Assembly (NCBI GenBank): GCA_018894105.1
Contig: CM032131.1
Coordinates: 18,891,578 to 18,955,577 of the forward strand
Origin: Jacaranda mimosifolia
Lineage: Eukaryota; Streptophyta; Magnoliopsida; Lamiales; Bignoniaceae
DNA: 64,000 nt
Direction of reading: 5' to 3'
Translations under genes and position numbers: made by a program
Shown here: in pieces, positions 1-10,861 of the stretch
Numbering within the stretch: the first letter of the stretch is position 1
Layout: each line of letters opens with the position of its first letter
The notes under the pieces: model-generated
Databases searched by the model: none
What the model was told of the DNA's origin: nothing
What the model saw: the letters and a program-made list of their open reading frames with translations, nothing else

Positions 1-469
1 CAATAATATTCGGCTTGAAAATCTTGCGAGCCTAAATGAGCTTTTTTTTTATTATATATATATACATATATAATTATAATCTAGGCCCATATAATAAAAT
101 TTATAAAGATAAGTAAATAATAATAATTTGGTTTTTTATTTTTAGAAAAATAGATAACAAAATTATTTAAAAAATTTATCATTATAGATTTTGTTTTGAA
201 TCTAAATGAGCTCGAGTTAATCCAAACCTATACAAGCTCGAGCTCATCCGAATTTATACGAATTGAACTTTTCTGCTTTTCTATGACGAGCCTTATCGAG
301 TCAAGCTCGATAAGGCTCAGTGAACCTTCGTCTATTCCAATGAGCCAAGCTTAATCTTGATTGTTTAGGCTCGACCAAGCTCAGCTCAAGCTCAACCTTG
401 CAAATTAATAGACGAGCCGAGCTTGAGCCTACTAGATTTGGGCTCGACTCAGCTTGTTTACACCCCTAA
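1..469. repeat. Fragment of hAT-like non-autonomous repeat
   Basis: The stretch is rich in GAGCTCGAGC / GCTCGAGCC words and ends in TTTACACCCCTAA. That is the usual terminal look of common plant repeats of the 'TAGGGGTGTAAAC' class. The partner end is outside the window, so no target duplication can be tested. No coding potential is seen. The hAT assignment is inference from the terminus only. Confidence 0.35.
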
Positions 470-917
470 TGCTAACTCATCCGTCTTCTTTTAAGATTGG
501 ACCTTTTTAAAATTTTAATATCTAATTTTCATTATTACAAAATACTTCATGATTTTAATAATCATTACAAAAAATAAAATATTTGTAACAAAATAATAAG
601 TGACTGTAAAAATGGTCATAATAATTTTTTAAGTAACAATAATTTTTGTATGTCATAATATGACTCAATAGTGACAAAAACTATAGTATTAAATTGTCAC
701 AATTGACAATTAGTGACATACATATGGTGATAATTTAGTGCCAATAAAAATTATTATTATAATATGTGGCAAAAATTTTATTGTCTCTAAGTTGTCACGT
801 TAGGTGTGTCATTATTTATCAATGATGACAATTTAAGTACTATTCTTGTCACTATTTAATTTTTAAAAATCATTAACATGGTAAAAAATAAAATCTTTTA
901 TCACCTAACATATATAA

Positions 918-2234
918 GGGTATTGTTATTTGTACTCTAAAGTTTGTTATTGACAGTCCAATTAATTTTTAGTATAAAGGAATTGATCATTATATTCCTT
1001 TATTTTCAAGATATCATTTAATTTAAATTGTTAGACAATTATGCCCTTAGTGTACTATTTATTGTCCTATTACATATAATCATGATTCATTACTAATATT
1101 GATCCATTCCATATCAAACTTGATAGAGCACATAAAAATGAATAAATTATTCAATCTTCTCATTGAAAATATGTCTATGAACTTCAATAGGAAAGTGCTA
1201 GCATCACTACAAAATAGTATATTTTCACACTCCAAAGGTGAGTCTTGTACGTCATAAATACTGCTGTGTAAAGTTATTTTAATCAGAAAAGTGAAATATA
1301 AGAAGAAAATAACGCTACACCTCATTATTTAGACATGACAAAAAATTACTCATACCCGTGGATACAAAAAAAAATACGGATAATGGGCCTCATTTTCTCC
1401 ACCAAATAAAAATGTAAGTAATTTTACCTGTTGTCTAATTACCTGCCACTTTTTTACCCAACCCAGGATACCCATGGGTAATCCATGAATAACCATATAT
1501 ATATATATATATTAGATTTTTCTCTAATTCTCACAAAAAATTTGGAAGGTATAATATATTTTTCTCTGATAACAACAATATTTAAGTCGTATTTAATTTT
1601 TTAGCTCAAAATTTTTTTAACATATAATGAGATTTAAATTTGAACCTTGAAATATAATATAATTTAAAATAGATAGATGTTTAAACACTTAAGTTGTACT
1701 TTTCAAACTAAAATACTTGACATACTTTAAATACTTGTTCAATGTAATTTTTGATATTTGTAGCCTTTTATTAGTTTTATTTAGGTAATATTTGAAAAAT
1801 ATTATGTAAATTAAAAAAATATATATTAATTTACAAACACGTATAAAAAATAAAAATAAAAATACTAGTACTTGTGGATTACACATTACCCATAGTTATG
1901 GGTAATGGGTCCACTATATCGTATTCAATAAAAAATAGATGATTTTATCGATGAGTAAATTTACCCAACCCGCACTATCCATTCTTTGGGTTACCCACGG
2001 ATACCTCATTTGCCAAGTCTATTGTTATTTCATATTAAGTTAGACAAGTTGAGGTGTAGTGTTCTCATGAGTAACAAAGTTAAAAGTAATTATTATTATA
2101 TTAAAGGATATATTTGTCTTGCAAGTTAATATAAATGGATTTAAAAAATAAGTAGATACTTTGGTCAATAACCTAACATAAAAATTTAGAATGGAGTGCA
2201 AATAGCAAATTTTGGAGTGCAAATAGCAATATCC
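918..2234. mobile_element. Small TIR element
   Basis: The left end reads GGGTATTGTTATTTGTACTC. The right end read on the other strand is GGATATTGCTATTTGCACTC, a clear terminal inverted repeat. Flanking bases on both sides are TATA-like, so the target duplication is ambiguous. A second element sits inside (1331-2020). There is no transposase, so it is non-autonomous and of unassigned superfamily. Confidence 0.5.
1331..2020. mobile_element. hAT-like MITE built of ACCC/GGGT words
   Basis: The left end contains ACATGACAAAAAATTACTCA followed by TACCCGTGG. The right end on the opposite strand contains TGGCAAATGAGGTATCCGTGG, giving an imperfect inverted repeat of about 30 bp. The interior is AT-rich with GGGTAATGGGT-type words near both ends. 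It is nested within the 918-2234 element. No coding content; superfamily inferred from the terminus style. Confidence 0.35.
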
Positions 2235-2517
2235 TATATGTAATTAGTGACAATTTTTACATTGTCATTTATTATCTATTGCATACTGAATTTATTTATT
2301 ATTTTATTAATTATTATTCGTGCATAATTAATACAAAATTTATCTTAGTTCACACACTTAACTTTTTGAAATGAATTAGCCAAATATACTTGTTCGGAAT
2401 TGGCCACATAGGCCTTGTCTCAACCTCTAGTTTTCTTCAAATAGATGGAACATTTTTGGAGAGGCGTAGAAATTCTCAGATTTTCCAATTATTATGCCAC
2501 AAGAATAACCATTTTGA

Positions 2518-2870
2518 TGCAAACCTAAGTTATGCACCAATCAAAATATGAACAACAAACTGGGAAATAAATTAAAATTGCTGGAAAATAGTAAGTTCTT
2601 TTGATAATATTTTTTATTAGAAAAAAATCCACTTCCCCCCCTGCTCCCTGTGTGGAGTTTAAATTGAGATATTTATATACAAGGATCCTCTTCCAATATT
2701 GGAGGTGGTTTTGACCTTGTTCAAAATACATAGGTCCACTAAATTAGTAACCGCCTATAATATGAGGATTTCTAATTACCAATTCCTACAAATCTATAAT
2801 GAGTGGGGATATGGTCTTATCTAAATTGTGTGTTAAGTGGAGGTGACTTTGATATTGTAGTATCACCACA
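2518..2870 (-). mobile_element. Solo LTR, copy 1 of a short family
   Basis: About 350 bp that matches 16142-16481 along almost its whole length in the same orientation. On the minus strand the copies start TGTG(A)TACTACAATATC-like and end ...TTGCA/TCGCA, the TG...CA form of an LTR. The minus strand also carries a TATATAAATAT box. Copy 1 has a short C-rich insertion near 2635. No clean 5-bp target duplication was found, so it may be truncated. Orientation is inferred from the TATA box. Confidence 0.5.
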
Positions 2871-3075
2871 CGGCATACACCCCTTTAAGAGTTTGACAAG
2901 ATGTCGAGCTGTAAGTGGGATTGTGATTTTCTATACAACTTGTTGAATGCCTTCTATTAGACTTAAAGCAACATTGATTTTTCTATGGTGTTGTTCCTTT
3001 GTTACTTACCCAGCTAGGTTATCATTTTCATCCCCCGCTTGGATTGCATCCTTGTCTTTATCTTTTGTTACATGA

Positions 3076-3553
3076 TGTCACACCCCAGCTAAGATGTGTG
3101 AAAAAGCAAAGTGCCAAAGGTTAAGGAATATCATGGAGAACTCTAGAACATTGTACATATTTGTAGAAACTTGAAGGAATTGTATAGAAAATTCTAGAGT
3201 AGAGTTATGGAAAATTCTAGTTTAGGGAATGTAACATAATTGTAATCTAGACCATAAGATTAAATCGATCTCTACCGTTCATTTGAGAGGTGGATAGTAT
3301 AAATAGGTGTAGGAGTTCATTTGTAAATCAACCAAGAGAAGAACCAAGAATAAATCAAAGAAACAAGTTGAGGTTTAAATAGGAGAAATCATCTAAAGTT
3401 TCTCTCTTTAAACTCTCTCTCGCTCTACAACACTTAGCCAACTCACTTCACACACACAACACTTAAAAGGTGAGGTTGACCTAGCTAGTATCCCAAGGGG
3501 CGAACGAGGACCTAAGTACTACACGGTAGCTTGTAATGGACAAGTTCGTGACA
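3076..3553 (+). mobile_element. Solo LTR with TATA box
   Basis: A 478-bp block starts TGTCACACCCC and ends GTTCGTGACA, with a TGTCAC/GTGACA terminal inverted repeat. It is flanked by ATGA on both sides (3072-3075 and 3554-3557). A good TATA box, TATAAATAG, lies at 3298-3306, followed by a leader rich in AAGAA and CTCTCT words. No internal retrotransposon sequence follows, so this looks like a solo LTR left by recombination. Confidence 0.6.
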
Positions 3554-3649
3554 ATGAGTTCTATTTGGTTTTAACCGCCTTAAACTCAATTTGGTCCTTA
3601 TAGTTTTCAGTTCAACTTTTCTTCTTTTTTTAGATTTAGTTTATACACT

Positions 3650-4054
3650 TTTTTGGTGTTGGGGCTCATTCGAGCTTATTTGCGACCGAATGGAGGTTTT
3701 TGGTGGTTAATTAAGGTTTCCCTTGTAGATTATCTCTGTAATGCAACCTATTTGAGAACGTTCCGCTTTTTTCTTGACCAGACAACTCAGATGTGTGCAT
3801 TTGTAACAACTCCAAGAATACTTGCTTCCCTTTACATGTTTCTCCCCATATTTTCTCCAATTATAACCATCATTAGTTGGACTTCCACCAACAGTGGGAT
3901 ATCCACTGCTTCTTTGATTTTCATCCTCATGTAGTTTATCAAAAGGTGGAGAATGCTTTGCAACACCAACAAAATTATAAGCCTGCTCCAATAAGAAATT
4001 GCTGCCCTTATTGTTCTCCTCATGTAATTTAGAGAGATTTGCATGCCGAAACAC
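3650..4054 (-). pseudogene. WRKY group I N-terminal domain fragment, decayed
   Basis: Minus-strand reading gives about 115 codons containing [15 protein letters not shown], then YKCTH, then VKKKAERS and ITEIIYKG. That is the N-terminal WRKY domain of a group I transcription factor, a plant DNA-binding family recognising W-boxes. The canonical WRKYGQK is here WRKYGEK. The final HxH zinc ligands are gone: the domain ends GNLN and then a stop (TAA at about 3705), after which recognisable residues (PPKTSIRSQ) continue in frame. No other WRKY exons are found nearby. It is a single-exon fragment, probably captured or left by duplication, and not functional. Confidence 0.75.
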
Positions 4055-5604
4055 ATCATTATTGTTCTCCTACCTTTTTCTAATTCTCCTCAGATTAGTT
4101 TCACAATTTCCTTTGTTCCATTGAGGGGGAGGGGCCGGAGGATGGGGGAGACAAAACTACTAAGTGTCTTTTTTTACCTTCACCATAGGAAGCAACACAA
4201 TAAAAACATTCCATCACCCTATCAATTTGCTTCTTGTTGTATATCTCTACTTTCTTCTCTATGTAATTATGTTTGAGAAACCTAACACTCTAACAATTAT
4301 CAGAACCGATTCGATATGTACACTGGCTTAACATCAAAATAATATTTAAACCTAATGGAGCTATTTCATGTTGAATGGCTATCTATATCAAGCATGGTGA
4401 AATTAGAAACATAAACTAAAAAGTTATATTTTTTATATTTTCATGACTTGAACTAAAAAGTTAGAGTTTAGTTAAGCATGTATGAAAAACTCAATAACAA
4501 CTACAATTAAGGTAGTGGCTTTCAGAGTTTATTACAAGACTAAAACATATTCGTCATATAATGACTTCCTTGATCTCTTATAGAAGTTTTAAAAAAATGC
4601 AAATCATCCAATTCAAAACACAACTACAATATATCAAGGCTATAAAAAAGCATGTATTGTTTCGTGTAATTTTCACTTATCTTAAATGTAATGTTCTCTT
4701 TGCATACTCTTTCCAAACTTCCAATATAGTAGTTGCTTCGCAAGAATACAAATGACATGTATATGCACCTGACAAACAAAATAAGCTTGCACATACCTCT
4801 GGAAGAACCAAATAACTTGTTTCTCTAAGTCCTAAGCTCATGAATTTGGATTAAATTAGAGACTAGCAAAGCAAGTAGGAGCACTACTCTCTATCATAAT
4901 CTCAAATGAATAGTAGCAGCAGTAGCATACACATGAAGATCCAAAAATCAAGTATACAACTAACAATGGGAGAAAAATATAATTGGCATAGACAAATATA
5001 TGAATCTTGTTCACATGGCAGCACTGTTTTGTTGACACCACCTTGATTCTAGTTAGCTTATGTTGCATATAGTCTTTAACGTTGCAGAAGTAATGCCAGA
5101 ACTAAAGTTGGGAACAATCATTCAGTTTGGTAAAGCTGATAGTAAACATATGGAAATAGGCACATGGAAACCTATTCCCTGCGTTCCCGCTGCGTATCTA
5201 TAAAAAGTTGTTAGCTCAGACAACTAGCAAATAAGAAATTTGCACAATTAGTGAATTATGCAAGAAATTCAGTAGCATCCTTAGTTAAAAGTTTTGAGAA
5301 CGGACAAAGACATCTAGAATTGGCAAGAAAAACTATTCCAACTTCTCTCTTTTTTTGCCTACCTCCTATAAATATTATTAATCATGTGATTCATCATCCA
5401 TGTGGTTATGGTTGGTAATCCAAATCATTTAAAAAGCAAAGTTTACAAATAGGTACACATTTGACAAGGGTTGGCTAATAGTAAAAATTAAATTAAGTCA
5501 AGGAAAAGAGGAAGACCAACTCAACTTTTTGATCCAATAAAATTAGAAGTTTCAATTCCTTGTTAGATTACCACATAAGATTGGAACATTGTTAGTGTGA
5601 GGTT
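4055..5604. other. Intergenic, no supported feature
   Basis: Low-complexity AT-rich sequence with scattered short open frames. No conserved domain, splice pattern or repeat boundary that I can support. The segment at 4100-4150 is G-rich (GGGGAGGGGCCGG) but isolated. Confidence 0.4.
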
Positions 5605-5642
5605 AGGAAAAATGTAATTTTGGTCCTCTAACTATGTCGTTC

Positions 5643-6240
5643 CCAGTGTTCGAAAAATCGGACCATTCATTGAACCGAAAAACTTATTGGTTCAACTATT
5701 GGTCAGACATTAATTGAACCGCAATTGAACCGTGACGTCATAATTATGAAATATATATTTATATTATATATATTACTTAAAAATTAATAAATGACATAAA
5801 GAGCTTAAATTATATTATCTAACATCACAATCCAAATTTCACAATTCATATTATAAATAATCACAACAATTTAAATACCTCAAGTTTAAAGTTGAGAGTG
5901 TGTGAGTTAATTCTAAAGTCTAAACTCTAAACCAAGATTATTTTTTTTAACTTTTAGATAGCTTGTGCGTTGTACCTTAGCCTTCAAACTTTGTACTTAG
6001 ACAAAAAAAAATTTAAAAAAAAAACTTAATTTCATTAAAAATTAAATGAAAAAATCGCTTCGGTTTAATTGAACCATGAGCAGTTCATTAGTTCACAGTC
6101 CGACTGGCTGGTCTGAATGATTTTAACAAAATATGGTGTTTTTTTTAGTTTTATGATTTTTTGAGAAAATCATAACGGTTTTCCAGCCGATCGACGGTTA
6201 GACCCACCGGTCCAATCTGATTTTTTAAACCATGGTTGTT
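5643..6240. mobile_element. Non-autonomous insertion in the left MULE arm
   Basis: The uninterrupted right arm shows that CGTTC and TGTGAAAAG should be adjacent; in the left arm about 598 bp separates them. The insert begins CCAGTGTTCGAAAAATCGG and ends AAACCATGGTTGTT, with GAACCG/CGGTTC words near both ends. The CAGTG start suggests a hAT-type or related MITE. A clean target duplication is not visible. It is younger than the MULE insertion. Confidence 0.5.
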
Positions 6241-7085
6241 ATGTGAAAAGAGAACATTAATAATTTTTGTTTTCCAATTTGGTCCACTCCGGCAAGGATT
6301 TTAGCACATTCAATGTAATTTGCCACAATTTGAGGACAAATCGCCTGAAACTGCAGAAAATGTGGTCGGAAAAGCACATGTGCTTCTCACGTGATGAAAA
6401 ATTGTTCAAAAAAAAAAGTCTGCACTTTTCTAATTCATTATGTATTTCATTTCTAGATAAATTTTTTTTCTAAAAATAAAAAAGAATAGATAAGATGGGT
6501 AAAAGATATGGGAAAATCGCATGCAATATTACTAACAATAGAAAAAAAAAAGAAGAATATTCTTCTTTATTTTTTAGTCACTTGTCAAACTCAGGAAAAA
6601 TATGCCTAATTTGACTTGAATTTGCAAATTCTAAGAAGACTAGTAATTAATCTCTTTCTTTCATATGATTTGACCAATTGTAATTTCTTGACTTTAATAT
6701 TTGAAGTATTTAGCAGAAAGAATAAGTCAAAAGAAATAATTCTATTTAAGTTAGTGCATATCTTCATTTTTTTTATTGGCTCCTTTCAAAAGAGGTAATG
6801 TTTTTGGGGCTTCGCGACATGTGGCATTATTTATCCATATCAACCACTTGTGTTTACAGTCCTTGCCATGTCACAACCCCAATGGCATTAAATATCCAAC
6901 ATCAGCCAAAAAATGGCCACATCCTCCCAAAAGAAGCCACATCAGCTAATTTTGGAGGGAAAATTGTTAGGGTTCTTCTTCCTCATCCTTAAAGCTTCTC
7001 CCTCCACCATAATCTCCAAGTTTGTTTGTTGCCCCAAAATATTTTCAGCCCCCAAAATTCAAGTAAAATTCCAGGGCACTTTGAA

Positions 7086-7459
7086 ATGTCGTCATGTACC
7101 TCGTGTTCTTCAACCCAGTCAGTAGCACATGTGGATGGCTTTTGTGGGGCAAGGGCGCGCCTGAGAACTTCGTGGACAGAGCTTAACCTAGAGAGGAGGT
7201 TTCATTTGTGTCCCAATCAGGTAATGAGAAACATATTTCTTCTTTATCATTAGGGCTCAATTTCACCGCATTGTGGGCTAGTTTATAATTAAGGCTCATT
7301 TTTTCATTTATCCATATTTTAATATGTTGGCAGAGTAACAAATGTGATTTTTTCCAATGGGTTGATCCACCAATGTGCATAAGGGCAAATAATATAATCC
7401 TAGGTTTGATTCGCAGAATTAAAAATATTGAAGCTGAAATTTATAGGATTAGGCAGTAG
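7086..7459 (+). pseudogene. GRF-type zinc-finger small protein gene of the MULE
   Basis: Two exons. Exon 1 (7086-7220, 45 codons) begins MSSCTSCSSTQ and carries ARLRTSWTELN, ERRF and CPNQ. It ends CAG|GTAATG. Exon 2 starts after GTTGGCAG at 7334 with SNKCDFFQWVDPP and RRIKNIEAE, stopping at TAG 7457-7459. This is the plant GRF zinc-finger family of small proteins (family knowledge: a C-terminal coiled segment and membrane anchor are common). After the TAG, 18 more in-frame codons (to 7516) encode a hydrophobic helix-like tail, so the TAG looks premature. The first Cys of the CxC pair and the Gly of G-R-F are replaced, so the finger is degenerate. It reads inward from the left MULE arm, convergent with the transposase. 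Confidence 0.65.
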
Positions 7460-10400
7460 ATCAAAATCCTGCAAATAGTAGTGGTGCTTTCTTGGCTATG
7501 TTTTTTCATGTTGTAGGTTGGTTTTTAGATAGGAAAAAAGCATCTGGGATGTGTAAGGATGTGCAGGAAAAAAACATGGCTTTTGTGTTGTATTTTGGTA
7601 TTTTTGCATCTAAGTTGTTGCTATGGCTTTCAGTAAATGTAAGATAGATGGTTGCTTTTGTTGCTGGGGCTTTTACCTTAAATTACCTTAAATGAGATGT
7701 AATATGTTAACTCTTCAATAAAAATGTATGTTATTTGGCTGCATTAGAAGTTCTTTTACAGCAACTTTTAGAATATAGCAAATGATGGACTTTAATTTTT
7801 GAAGATAGCAAACGATGGAATCTCACATAACCACTAGGCAAACCAAGTTGATGAGGATAAATTGAATTAGAATATGCAAAAAACATGGCTCATATATCTA
7901 TTAATCACAAAAGAAGATCGACTTCAAATACAATGTTTTGTCCAAAAAAATCTAACATTGTATCATTCACAAAAATCTTAAAGTTCAGTTACAAAAATTT
8001 GCTTCTAATCTGGACAAGGTTCTCCACTTTCTTGGTTAATAATGTTCCAGGTTGTCATTACAAGGATCAGTATCAAAAAATTCCTTTCTTTACATAGATA
8101 AATTAAGACTAGGTCTTCAAGTTGTCTTCTTCTTTGCAATCTTCTTCTTCTTACCATAGAGGTTATCCATGGCAGTGTTTAGGTTGCTTAGTGCAACAAA
8201 TTTCTTCCTTCCTAAAGTGGATGCTTGTGTTAAAACTTCTTGTGATGGCTGGCTCCCATCATTTTGTAAAAGTTGCAATTGTTGACACATACTTGGTCCA
8301 GGCACCTTGGAAGGGGCTTTCGAGGATTAACCACTTTTCTTTTTGTTATTTTTCTGCTCATTGTTACTCCTAGAAATTCACATGAAGTCAGATGTTAGTC
8401 CTAAAACCATATAAATTGCTAAACCTAGCTTGCAATAACCCAAATAGTTGTACCTCAAACTTTTTCCTTGCATTTGCTGTCAGTGATCCTAACTCAAAGG
8501 AATCATTGCTATACCTAGCTTCATTAGCATTTTTCCTAACCTATAAAATGCATCAAATTAAAACTATATGCATAGATAGGCAAGATAAGCACTACGTTAG
8601 TGAATAATGTACCTTATTATTTTTTCTAGTTGATCTTGCTGGTTGAGAGCCGAAATTGATTGCATTAATGTTACCTCCAATTTCATCATCTTGCCTCTTT
8701 ACCACCTGTAAAAAACATTGAATAATATCAATTGATTTTTCATAATATAAGTACTACTTTCAAAGACAAATAACAGAAATAAAACCTCAGCCTCTTCCCT
8801 AACTGTTGTTGCAGGACCTAAATTAGCCCTATTTTTTTCCAATTTTTCTCTTCCTAACATATAAGAATAATGCAGAGAAAAAATGAGTTATGTTTAGTTA
8901 CAAAATCAATATGATGAAGACAATTCAATGCTCAATAGAAAGTTGTACCTCTCTGGCAGTTGCTGAGCTTGCTCCTTCTTTAAGAGGGCATGTTTTAAAG
9001 TTATGGCCTTCACTTTTACAATGACCACATCTGACAATGATCTATCTCCTTTTAACTTTCATTGTCTTTTCTCCTATGGATCTCCTTTGCCTCTTTTCTC
9101 CCTTTCACAATCTCCTTATCTTTATCCCTTCTTCTATCTCTAACAAACTTTTCTTTCACCCTATAGATCTTGTCCATTAATTTCCAAAATTGTTGGTTTA
9201 TAGACTCTCTTATAACATTCAATAGTGTAACATGGATCTACATAATGCAGTGGATCTTCTCGCACGCTTGCTGCATATTGCATTACATGCATACAAACAT
9301 GGGATTCCTGTGAGCTCCCACATCCTACAGGAACAACTCCAAGTCTACACAGTAGTGTTCCCCATAGATGTGTGTGATTTAGTAGTATGTATCGTTAGAT
9401 TTTCTAGGAATACATTCTGCCAATTTCTTAATGTGATCTTCAATTATCTCCATGACAGCAGGGCATATATCTCATTTCCATTTTTTTGCAGCCTTATTTC
9501 TATTCTTTTGGCAACCTTGTCATCAAGTATTCTCTTATCATTCAAGCATGGTTATAATTGGCTTTTCTCTTGCATAAAGTATTGCACTATTGAAGGACTC
9601 ATAGAAGTTGTTCAGAACTATGTCACATTTTGGCATTGATGTAAAGTGTGACTTGCTCCATTGTGATAGAGGCTTGTCACTCAACCATTCAGCTGTAGCC
9701 TGATCAAGATCAACTATTTCTTTCATGACTTGCTTGAACCAGGCCACAGTTGTGCTATCTGCAACCTTAAACAAAACATCCTTGAACTCCAAATCTTTAA
9801 ATCCAGCATTGCAAAAATTCTTCTATAAATGCCTAACATAGAATCTATGTTCTGCAGTTGGGAACACCTCCTCAAAAGTTTGAATTAGACCTTTTTGTTT
9901 GTCAGATATGAATGTAAATTCATGTGTCCTGACTATGTTCAGATCATATTTAAAAGTGTTAAGAACTAAATCCATATGTCACCTGCCTCTTTTGAAACCA
10001 TTGTTGAGGTCAATCTCAACAGCTGTCAAAAAGACACCTTTATGTGGGCCACTTAAGTGACAACCATCTATCCCTATAATATGTTTGCATCCAGCTAGGA
10101 ACCCCCCTCTTTAGTGCCCTAAAGCAAAAGTAAAAATGAGAAAATGTATTGGAACCTCAGTTGTCCTCCATCCCTAAAACAACTGTGGACCCTGGATAAG
10201 TTCTCTTTATTTCTACTACATAGTCCCACAGTTCTATAAATTGCAAATCAGGGTCCCCATCAATCATTTCTAATGCCTTCTTCTTAGCCCTATAAGCTTG
10301 GTCCCAAGAGGCTCCAACTCTAACATTCTCCATCATTTCAAGCTTAAGGCCTTCAATTGATCTCTTAAGGTCAGTCTTTAACTTGTTCACAAACCTCTCA

Positions 10401-10861
10401 GCCAAGTAGCAAGATTTAACATTACCCACATCAATTGTTGGCTTACACTTGTGGTTAGGGTTATATGTTAGAACCTGGAAAGTTGATTCATCCTTTAACC
10501 TGTAGGCATGAATCTTTCATTCACAGCCCTCTTCATCACATTTCGCATAAATTATGTTTTTATCATACTTCTTAATTTTTAAATTCCTCATACTTTGAAT
10601 AGCTTCAGCATGTATTGCCTTCCTAAACTGTCTTGTCCTTAAATTTCATTTCTAGTGCAAATCTAGGTGAAAAGGGTTTTCTAGAATTAAAGACAGGTGC
10701 AAAAGGTTTTGTTTGCTCTCCATAAAAAGTTAATTCATCTATTCCCACCTCACTATCCCAAGTTATGTCATCTTCAGATTCACTATCTCCATCACTGTCC
10801 CTATCATCCTCCCTATTTCCATTCACCCTCTCATCTTCATTTCCTACCTATTCAATATATG

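Larger units (their letters stand above)
560..2300. repeat. Split CACTA-like non-autonomous repeat remnants
   Basis: At 560-900 and again at 2236-2300 the sequence is full of GTGACA, TTGTCAC and AGTGACAAT words in both orientations. This resembles the interior of the CACTA-type MITEs at 34-36 kb. The two parts are separated by the TIR element at 918-2234, which suggests a later insertion. The outer ends could not be fixed and there is no coding content. Confidence 0.3.

Noticed and set aside
9232..9639. 135-codon plus-strand open frame
   Set aside because: Antisense to the MULE transposase C-terminal region; no domain of its own.
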